A DNA stretch of 64,000 nucleotides, from positions 19,743 to 83,742 of the forward strand of contig JADFLR010000017.1 of NCBI GenBank assembly GCA_022564295.1. Reading direction: 5' to 3'. Position 1 is the stretch's first letter. Every line of letters starts with the position of its first letter. This DNA is from Bacteroidota bacterium. GTDB taxonomy: Bacteria > Bacteroidota > Ignavibacteria > Ignavibacteriales > Ignavibacteriaceae. Shown here piece by piece: positions 56,902 through 64,000 of the stretch. The translations under genes and the position numbers were made by a program. The notes under the pieces are model-generated. The model was not told the origin of the DNA and searched no databases. It saw only the letters and a list, made by a program, of their open reading frames with translations.

Positions 56902-58746
56902 ATGATATTAGAAGAAAAAATTATAGATGGACCTTCCGAACAAAAGGCTTTAGAAAAGTCTCGGGTCGCTAATTTTAAGTCCTTAGGATACAAATTCTTT
57001 GAAGCTGATGATGAACTTCTAAACAAGCCCATTAAATTAATTAAGGAAACCTTACAGCAAAGTAAGTTTTCCCTGCCATCGCCTTACGATGAAATACTGC
57101 TTAATTTTGAATTTGCGCCAATTTATTGGGTAACATCTTCACGTTTAATTCAGAGATTAGAAAATTATATTAAAGCTACTGCATCGAAAGAATTTGTGCT
57201 TGATTACTTTAATTATACTAAAGAGTTCTATTTTAAATGGGTGATTGTGGATACTCCTGTCGATAAAAAATACTTTGCCATTTCAGCACTTAAAGCACTA
57301 AAACATACAGAGCAAAACAATTTTATTCTTAATACCATATTGCATACTACTATTCTTATATATGAAAAATCCCTTTATGATAAAGAAACGGCAGAAAACC
57401 AAATGAAAAAAGCGCTGTCTTTGGTACAATCACTTAATATTGAAGAGAGTTATAAAAACGAATTAAATTATATATTAAATATCTTCAATGGTTTTCTTTT
57501 TCTTAAACTAAGCGATGTTGAAGGAGCAATAGAAAAGTTTACAGAAGCAAATAGGATTAAACCTGATGGCGTAAACTCTATTTTTTATCTGGCTTTATCC
57601 CATGCAAGATTAAATAATTTTGAAACTACAGAAAATTTAATACGTAAAGTTTATGATTTAGACCAGAACAGAATTGCATTAGCCATTAAAAAAAATCATC
57701 GGGTCATGTTTAGTAATTTTGTACACAAACCGATGGTCTCATATTTTTTCGAGTTCAATGAATTTTCAAATATCATCGAAATATTTAGCACCATTAAAGA
57801 AAGAAATGAAAAAATCGCTTCGGTTGAATTAAATCAGTTAAGGCTACGAATAACAAAGCTAAAAGAATTAAGTATATCAGATTATATGGATGAAAACATC
57901 CTGGAGTCATTTAATTTTCTTGATAAAATTTTGCAATTTTACAAAGGCACAGGAAATGTACATTTTCTTGGTGCATCAAATATATATGTTAGCAAATTTC
58001 ATGGTATAGTTGAGAGTATAAAAGACCTTATTAAAACAGAGGTCGATTCTGAAATAAGGGAAGAACTTAAAGTTTACAGTAAAAGCATAGATGAGAGCAA
58101 AAATGAATTGCAAAGATTAAAAGTAGAATTGGTACAACTAAGAGAAAAAATTAAAATAAGATTGGCTGAAAAAAGTGATAAAACATTAAAAATGATAGCA
58201 GCAAAAGTTAGTGAAGTTGAATTGGAAATTCAAAACCTGGATATAGTTAAAATATATAATCATAAACTTACATTTAATAATTCAATAATTTATTCTCTAA
58301 TAATTTCATTTATTCTGTTTATGATTGGAGGGTTAGCCGGATACGCTAACAGCAACAGCGTAAATGCGTGGGATTTTAAAAGTGTAATGAGCATAGTTTT
58401 TACTGAAGGACTAAAATGGTCGGCTGTAAGTATTTTTATAGGGACAATAATATCATTCTCACTTTCTGCATCAACATTATTAAAAAAGTCCAACCGGAAG
58501 CTTCAATTGATGAGAGAAGTTGGAGTTGTAAAAAACAGTAAACAATCAGAACTTGAAAATCTAAAACTTATGTCGGAAGAACGCCAGAATATAATTGAAG
58601 AAAGATACGAGCGAAGAATTAAAGAGTACCAAAAAAGAACGGAGGATTTAGAAGATCAAAAGCAAGTTGAAGAAAGTGCATTAAGAAAATCAATGATGGG
58701 AAAATATCTTAAGCTTGATGAACAATTAGCTACATTATTAAATTAA
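56902..58746 (+). CDS. TPR/coiled-coil protein with two membrane helices
   Basis: A 614-aa protein of unknown function. The first 280 residues are helical with TPR-like repeats (a clear one at NGFLFLKLSDVEGAIEKFTEA and SIFYLALSHARLNNFETTENLI). Residues about 370-450 are coiled coil (ESKNELQRLKVELVQLREKI). Two membrane helices follow (about 461-481 and 504-527), and then a second long charged coiled coil (ERYERRIKEYQKRTEDLEDQ) to the end. No signal peptide. It could be a scaffold at the inner membrane for the surface glycan genes around it, but no family was recognised and this is only inferred. Confidence 0.6.
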   Translation: MILEEKIIDGPSEQKALEKSRVANFKSLGYKFFEADDELLNKPIKLIKETLQQSKFSLPSPYDEILLNFEFAPIYWVTSSRLIQRLENYIKATASKEFVLDYFNYTKEFYFKWVIVDTPVDKKYFAISALKALKHTEQNNFILNTILHTTILIYEKSLYDKETAENQMKKALSLVQSLNIEESYKNELNYILNIFNGFLFLKLSDVEGAIEKFTEANRIKPDGVNSIFYLALSHARLNNFETTENLIRKVYDLDQNRIALAIKKNHRVMFSNFVHKPMVSYFFEFNEFSNIIEIFSTIKERNEKIASVELNQLRLRITKLKELSISDYMDENILESFNFLDKILQFYKGTGNVHFLGASNIYVSKFHGIVESIKDLIKTEVDSEIREELKVYSKSIDESKNELQRLKVELVQLREKIKIRLAEKSDKTLKMIAAKVSEVELEIQNLDIVKIYNHKLTFNNSIIYSLIISFILFMIGGLAGYANSNSVNAWDFKSVMSIVFTEGLKWSAVSIFIGTIISFSLSASTLLKKSNRKLQLMREVGVVKNSKQSELENLKLMSEERQNIIEERYERRIKEYQKRTEDLEDQKQVEESALRKSMMGKYLKLDEQLATLLN

Positions 58747-59036
58747 CTACCCACCTATTTTGTTGGCTAGTATTAGCCATCTTGTCATATAAAAACACTT
58801 CAAATCACTCATTTATCGCTATTTACTTAAATAATTGGGTGGTATGGAAATGGAAATAGTGATAGCAAGGTAAACTATAATCGAACAGGATATTTATATC
58901 AGAAGACGATTTTTTTCAACACCAAATTAGTGATTCGTTAGATATAATATAAAAAAATGTCCAAGCTCTCAAGAATTTGAATGAGTTTTTAATTAGAATC
59001 AATCTATTACTTATCAAATTATGTTATTAAAGCTAA

Positions 59037-59200
59037 CTCAAGTTGACCGGCTAACTTTTTTGCTATTAAAAAACCGTTGAAACGGTTAAATTCTTATGTC
59101 GGTTATTCAGTAGCCCACGACTTAAGTCGTGGGCTACTGAAACAAAAAGGTGTTTTTTTAACCGTTTTAACTGTTTATCAAAAATACCAGTCAACTTGAG
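59037..59200. mobile_element. 164-bp MITE-like element with 9-bp target duplication
   Basis: Terminal inverted repeats CTCAAGTTGACCGG (59037-59050) and CCAGTCAACTTGAG (59187-59200) differ at one position. Both sides are flanked by the direct repeat TAAAGCTAA (59028-59036 and 59201-59209), the target-site duplication. Inside are AACCGTT/AACGGTT repeats (59072-59087, and a copy near 59160) and a perfect 36-bp palindrome at 59106-59141 built on AGCCCACGACTT/AAGTCGTGGGCT. No coding capacity, so it depends on a transposase elsewhere. The rest of the gap between the two genes (58747-59307) is empty AT-rich sequence apart from the promoter noted below. Confidence 0.75.
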
Positions 59201-59236
59201 TAAAGCTAATCTAAAAATTAATGGTTCAATAAAAAT

Positions 59237-59268
59237 TTGGGAGCCGGAAATATTAATTTATATTCTTG
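59237..59268 (+). promoter_or_regulatory. Possible promoter of the giant glycan gene
   Basis: TTG (59237-59239), a 21-nt spacer and TATTCTTG (59261-59268), one mismatch from TAnnTTTG, about 40 nt before the ATG at 59308. Directly after the MITE, so the element may have brought or altered the promoter region. Confidence 0.45.
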
Positions 59269-59307
59269 GGTTATCTTGATAACATCTATTAAAGAGCAAA
59301 GGTGAAA

Positions 59308-62300
59308 ATGAAATCTAAAACTTTAGGTAAAATCCCGTATGATTATACATTTAATACGGAGATAAAAGAACAAAGGCTAGTTCGAAATATCATAAAACCT
59401 AATATGATAGTTTTTGATATTGGAGCTCACCTCGGAAAATATACTAAATTATTTAGTCTTCTTGTTGGGGACAGGGGAAAAGTGTTTGCTTTTGAACCTT
59501 CCCCTGATTCTTTTGTAAGATTACAAAAAGATATTTCAGAGCTAACTGCTGAAAACATTTTTCTTTTTAATACTGCAGTATATTCAGAGAAGACTTTATT
59601 AGAGTTTCATCAGTTTCCGGAAAATTATTCTTCGTGGAATGGTATTGGGAAGCCTACGATGGAGGATCCTGAAAATCCTCAGAAATTAATACCTCATTTA
59701 AAAACAATTGAAGTAGAAGCTGTAACAATAGATGAATTTTGTGAAGAAAAAGGTATCGACAAAATTGATTATTTAAAGCTCGATGTTGAAGGTGCGGAAA
59801 TATATGCACTTCGCGGTATGAAAAATATGTTGCAAAAAAAAGCTATTAAATTTATTCAATTTGAAATATCTAAAAAAATGCTGGAAGGACTTAATGCTAA
59901 AGCTTCAAATATTTTTGAATTATTAAATAAATACGGATACGACTGTAAAGAAATAGCTGACGATGGATCAATTGGTAATTCTGTTAAAGATTCCGATTCT
60001 TTTTTTGAAAATTATATTGCCTTTCCTCAGCAAGAGAAACTTTTTTTTATAAAAAAGCGTAGTGAAACGAAAAACATAGTAATTTCCGGAACTAATTTTT
60101 GGAATCCTGGTGATGATTTTGTTCGTGATGGTGTAATCAAAATTCTGAAAACAATTTTTCCTAAGACACAACTCAACTTTATATTTTACAACTTCAACCA
60201 GGATTTTTTACCACAAAGTAAGTTTTCCGGCATTCATAATATGCTTTCTAAAGCGGATTTGGATCAATGCAAAGATCATATTGATTACATAATTATTGCT
60301 GGTTTAAGTGCAGGGGATGAAATAAAAGATTTATATAATTGGGTTATTGAAAACGGGCTTGAACAAAAAGTTTATATGATTGGCGCAGGCTACGAAAATA
60401 ATTATGTAGCTAAACACATTCAACAGGAACCGGAAAAAACAATATTTAAAAATGCAAAAATAATTACGGGTAGAACTAAAAAGGTACCACCTTTAATAAG
60501 CGAGCTTAATTTACCATATCACTTTATAAACTGTCCTGCGATTTTATCTGTTCCTTACACAAAAGATATTTCGGAGAATAAAGAAATAAAGAAAATTGCT
60601 TTTTCCATTCAGCTGCCGCACGAAATTGGAGTTCCTAATCATTCCTGTAGTCAATTAATGTATATAACTGCCGTTGATATACTATCAGAATTGTTTGGAC
60701 AGTATCAAATTGAAGTCATAGCTCATCACAAATCAGAATATTTTAATTTTATTAATTTATTCAAGAGGAATAATATACCAATCAGAGTAATATTTTCTTC
60801 ATTCTATCAGGATCTTTTTAATATTTATCCGAATTACGATCTTATTATTACTACTCGTTTGCATGCTAGTTTGTTTGCAAATGGTTTTGGAATTCCTGGA
60901 ATAATAATAAATGATACGGATAGACACACACATTGTCTTGAAGGTTTCCCTCATTCAAAATGTGTGGATTCTAAAGAGAAATTTTATAAAGAATTTGAAT
61001 ACATTAAAAATAATTCTTTAATAACAATAAGCGAAGAAGCAAAAAAATTCAAGAACGAACTGCTGGGTAAGTATATTGAGATATTAAGTATGCCGTTTGA
61101 AATAAATGTAAATCAATTGGAAAATTCTCTTTCAAATGATGTAAATGAAAAGCAGAATAATTTACCCATTCACTTTTTCACAATTGTTCTAAACGGGAAA
61201 CCATTCATTGATTATCATATCAATGTTTTCAAAAATCTTCCTTTCAAATGGCAATGGCATATAATCGAAGGAGTAGCAGAATTAAAGAACGATACTGCGT
61301 GGAGTGTCTCTCTTGGTGGAAAAGTATCGGATGAATTTCATAAAAATGGGTTGAGCATCGATGGAACAACAAACTACCTAGATGAATTATGTAAAGAATT
61401 CCCAAATAATATTACCGTTTATAGAAAACAAAACGGCAAATTCTGGAACGGTAAATTGGAAATGGTAAATGCTCCAATTAATAATATCACCGAAGAATGT
61501 TTATTGTGGCAAATCGATGTGGACGAATTCTGGACGAAAGAGCAAATTGTAGAAACAAATAAGCTATTTAAAAATAACCCGTCAAAGACATCAGCTTTCT
61601 TTTATTGTCATTATTTTGTTGGGCCTGGGTTAGTAATAACTTCCTATAATACTTATGGTAACCATAAAGATTATGAGTGGCAAAGAGTGTGGCATTACAA
61701 ACCTGGAGATAAATGGACTAGTCATGAACCACCAAAGCTTGCCAGGCAATTTGCTGAAGATATCTGGATTGATCTTGGTAAAGCGGATTCTTTTTCTCAA
61801 GAGGAAACTAATTTCAAAGATTTGGTTTTTCAACATTTTGCATATTTTACAAAAGAACAGCTTTTATTTAAAGAAAAGTATTATGGTTATAAAGAAGCTT
61901 TACAACAATGGGAATTGTTGCTACAACAAACCAATTTTCCTTTACTGCTAAAAGATTATTTCCAATGGGTTGAGGATAATTCGATTGTGGAAACAATAGA
62001 ATCAGAATCCCTCACACCAATTTTATATAAAGATGATAAAGGAAACTGGAAATACAATTACAATGTCAAAGCTCAATTAAAAAAATATTTATCGTTAAAT
62101 ACAAAAGTTGAATTAATTTCAGACCCGAAGAACATTATATTCATCAGAATAGATTCGATCGGTGATAATATTCTTGCTTCTTCTATGCTTCCACACATCA
62201 AACAAAAATTTTCTAACTCTAAGATTACAATTATCTGCCAGGAACATATTACTGAATTATACAAGTACTCTCCATTTGTTGATAATATTTTAGCAATTGA

Positions 62301-64000
62301 TAAACAGAAATATGTGGATGACGAACATTATCGTGAAGAATTTATAAATAATCTAAAAGTATTACACTCAGATTATGTTCTCAATTCAGTTTACTCGCGC
62401 GAAGAAATCGGTGATGAGATTGTTAATAATATTAATTCTAAAGTTAAAATTGGATTTTTAGGTGATACAAACAATATAAGTGAGGAAAAGAGAGATAAGA
62501 ATAATAATTATTATAATTATCTAATACCTGATGAAAATTCTTCTTATCCCATTGAATTAAACTTGCACAAACAATTCCTGAGCCACATTAATATTAAGGT
62601 TGATTCACTCAAACCCGTTATCTGGATTACAGATGATGATAGAAAATTTACAGATGAATTTTTAGAAACTAACAACATTCAACCTAAAAAGTATGTTGTA
62701 TTGTTTGCAGGAGCACAACATTCAATTAAGAGTTATACTCAATTTGGTAAAGCTATAAAGAAATTAGTCGAAAATAATCGCCTTACTGTAGTTGCTTTGG
62801 GCGATAACAAAGATTTTGCAGTTAACCAAATAAACCTTGATGAACTTAATATTCCTACTGTTAATCTATCCGGTAAAACTACACTTAGGCAAGCAATCGC
62901 AATAGTAGAAAAAGCTTCATTAGTTGTAGGAGTGGATACAGGATTAGCTCATGTTTCTGCAGCCGTTGAAATACAAAATGTTATTCTGCTCGGCGGCGGT
63001 CACTTTGGAAGGTTTATGCCTTACTCAAAATTAACTTCCGTTGTTGCTTTACCTTTAGAGTGCTACAGATGTAATTGGAAATGTAAATATGAATCGGCTC
63101 ATTGTGTTGAAGATGTGGATTATAAAGTATTAGAAGAAGCTGTAAAACAAACATTTAATTCAAAATCCGACAAATCCCGTGTTTTTATTCAATCAACTTT
63201 TGAATCCGAAACCGAAGGAAATAAACCTGTTTGGTATTTAAATGATGAATTACTTGCAAATAATAATGTAGAGATTATAAAAATTAAACCGGATATTTCC
63301 TTAGATGAGATTGAATCGCTCATTCTTATAAAGGAGTATGGAAAAGCAACAACCCACTTACAGGCTCTGTTAAATTTTAATCCTTATGATATTGATGTTC
63401 TTAATAATCTTTCAGTTATTCTGCTTCTTACAAAAAGATGGGAGGAAGCTTCTCAAGTATTGACGACTGTTCTTAGAATTGAACCCGAAAATCAGGTTGC
63501 AATAGAGAATGTAAAATATTTGGAAGAACAACTTATTTATTATAAGGCAATTCTCGAATCAGAAGAATTTATTAAGCAAGAAAACTACAACGATGCACGA
63601 ACGATTCTAAAGGAAATATTAAATAATGATCCTGAAAATACAGATGCGTTAAATAACCTTGCTGTTGTTCAAATTTCTGAAGACAATCTTGTCGAAGCAA
63701 AATTATCACTTGAAATAATACTTAACTTAGATCCCGAAAACAGTGTGGCAAATGATAATAAAAATGTATTAATGGAACTTATGGGGAAAGACAATTCCCC
63801 CGGTCAGGTAATAAAAATCGTCGATGGTCATTATCCAAAGATCTCTGTAATCACTCCTTCATTCAATCAGGGCGAATTTTTAGAGGAAACAATCACATCT
63901 GTTTTAGATCAGCAATATCCCAATCTTGAATACATAATTATGGATGGAGGCAGCACGGATAATTCAGTTGAAATTATTAAGAAATACGAAAAATATTTAA
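59308..64000 (+). CDS. Giant multidomain glycan-modifying enzyme (FkbM methyltransferase + pyruvyltransferase + glycosyltransferases), 3'-truncated
   Basis: One uninterrupted frame of 1564 codons to the window edge. Domains in order: FkbM-type SAM methyltransferase (about 32-215; [33 protein letters not shown]); polysaccharide pyruvyltransferase of the CsaB/WcaK kind (about 256-594; [29 protein letters not shown]); a GT-like domain (about 619-880; [27 protein letters not shown] with a DxD-like motif); a GT9 heptosyltransferase (about 943-1281; [31 protein letters not shown]); TPRs (about 1338-1495); and the start of a GT2 domain (about 1510 on; [27 protein letters not shown]). Start codon ATG 59308, GGTGA before it. 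A cytoplasmic one-chain assembly enzyme for a surface glycan or glycoprotein is inferred. Confidence 0.85.
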   Translation, partial: MKSKTLGKIPYDYTFNTEIKEQRLVRNIIKPNMIVFDIGAHLGKYTKLFSLLVGDRGKVFAFEPSPDSFVRLQKDISELTAENIFLFNTAVYSEKTLLEFHQFPENYSSWNGIGKPTMEDPENPQKLIPHLKTIEVEAVTIDEFCEEKGIDKIDYLKLDVEGAEIYALRGMKNMLQKKAIKFIQFEISKKMLEGLNAKASNIFELLNKYGYDCKEIADDGSIGNSVKDSDSFFENYIAFPQQEKLFFIKKRSETKNIVISGTNFWNPGDDFVRDGVIKILKTIFPKTQLNFIFYNFNQDFLPQSKFSGIHNMLSKADLDQCKDHIDYIIIAGLSAGDEIKDLYNWVIENGLEQKVYMIGAGYENNYVAKHIQQEPEKTIFKNAKIITGRTKKVPPLISELNLPYHFINCPAILSVPYTKDISENKEIKKIAFSIQLPHEIGVPNHSCSQLMYITAVDILSELFGQYQIEVIAHHKSEYFNFINLFKRNNIPIRVIFSSFYQDLFNIYPNYDLIITTRLHASLFANGFGIPGIIINDTDRHTHCLEGFPHSKCVDSKEKFYKEFEYIKNNSLITISEEAKKFKNELLGKYIEILSMPFEINVNQLENSLSNDVNEKQNNLPIHFFTIVLNGKPFIDYHINVFKNLPFKWQWHIIEGVAELKNDTAWSVSLGGKVSDEFHKNGLSIDGTTNYLDELCKEFPNNITVYRKQNGKFWNGKLEMVNAPINNITEECLLWQIDVDEFWTKEQIVETNKLFKNNPSKTSAFFYCHYFVGPGLVITSYNTYGNHKDYEWQRVWHYKPGDKWTSHEPPKLARQFAEDIWIDLGKADSFSQEETNFKDLVFQHFAYFTKEQLLFKEKYYGYKEALQQWELLLQQTNFPLLLKDYFQWVEDNSIVETIESESLTPILYKDDKGNWKYNYNVKAQLKKYLSLNTKVELISDPKNIIFIRIDSIGDNILASSMLPHIKQKFSNSKITIICQEHITELYKYSPFVDNILAIDKQKYVDDEHYREEFINNLKVLHSDYVLNSVYSREEIGDEIVNNINSKVKIGFLGDTNNISEEKRDKNNNYYNYLIPDENSSYPIELNLHKQFLSHINIKVDSLKPVIWITDDDRKFTDEFLETNNIQPKKYVVLFAGAQHSIKSYTQFGKAIKKLVENNRLTVVALGDNKDFAVNQINLDELNIPTVNLSGKTTLRQAIAIVEKASLVVGVDTGLAHVSAAVEIQNVILLGGGHFGRFMPYSKLTSVVALPLECYRCNWKCKYESAHCVEDVDYKVLEEAVKQTFNSKSDKSRVFIQSTFESETEGNKPVWYLNDELLANNNVEIIKIKPDISLDEIESLILIKEYGKATTHLQALLNFNPYDIDVLNNLSVILLLTKRWEEASQVLTTVLRIEPENQVAIENVKYLEEQLIYYKAILESEEFIKQENYNDARTILKEILNNDPENTDALNNLAVVQISEDNLVEAKLSLEIILNLDPENSVANDNKNVLMELMGKDNSPGQVIKIVDGHYPKISVITPSFNQGEFLEETITSVLDQQYPNLEYIIMDGGSTDNSVEIIKKYEKYL

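Noticed and set aside
1..64000. CRISPR arrays, rRNA genes, complete insertion sequences, prophage
   Set aside because: No regularly spaced repeats, rRNA sequence, transposase or phage genes were seen on either strand.

Overview
The window is AT-rich bacterial chromosome with closely packed genes on both strands. Gene content and promoter shape suggest the Bacteroidota/Chlorobiota/Ignavibacteriota group, with Ignavibacteria as my best guess from the mix of genes. Several starts are preceded by a TTG...TAnnTTTG (-33/-7) promoter, including one in front of a tRNA gene, and strong Shine-Dalgarno sequences (GGAGG, AAGGAG) are also used. No phage, plasmid or CRISPR signature was seen.

Region 1 (1-16000): the C-terminal half of a family 9 glycoside hydrolase runs in from the left edge. 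It is followed by a synthase-dependent exopolysaccharide locus that matches no textbook system. In order it holds a KaiC/RecA-like ATPase with a changed P-loop and what looks like a ruined GGDEF domain, a BcsC/PgaA-like TPR plus outer-membrane barrel protein, a processive GT2 synthase, a small membrane protein, two related proteins with catalytically degenerate deacetylase-like domains, a fibronectin-III lipoprotein, and a multi-PAS hybrid kinase with an apparently dead ATPase domain. This is the best candidate for a poorly described system.

Region 2 (16000-19600): lexA with a perfect 20-bp palindrome upstream, a DUF72 gene, a SpoVG-like gene and dinB (SOS and DNA damage). Region 3 (19600-31600, minus strand): a HIT protein, a sigma-54 response regulator, an acyl-CoA carboxylase beta subunit, an acyl-CoA dehydrogenase and the MeaB chaperone GTPase (branched-chain or propionate metabolism), then a sugar-nucleotide epimerase, nadD, a PrsW-type protease and an ABC-2 exporter.

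Region 4 (31700-39300): the classical lipid cluster yceD-rpmF-plsX-fabH-fabD-(DUF3109)-fabG-acpP-fabF-rnc under a good promoter. Region 5 (39400-54800): gcvP, a BamA/TamA-like barrel protein, rsmE, a possible sRNA with UCCCC loops, rnhC, a phosphofructokinase with a mixed ATP/PPi signature, tRNA-Asp, a membrane-fused spermidine synthase-like protein, and a glycerate group (glycerate kinase, Na+/solute symporter with an apparent ATA start, D-2-hydroxyacid dehydrogenase).

Region 6 (54900-64000): a Wzi-like outer-membrane protein, a TPR/coiled-coil membrane protein, a 164-bp MITE with a 9-bp target duplication, and one uninterrupted reading frame of more than 1560 codons. That frame joins an FkbM methyltransferase, a polysaccharide pyruvyltransferase, a glycosyltransferase-like domain, a heptosyltransferase, TPRs and a GT2 domain, and runs off the right edge.

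Everything here was read by eye from the sequence. No database search or folding program was run.
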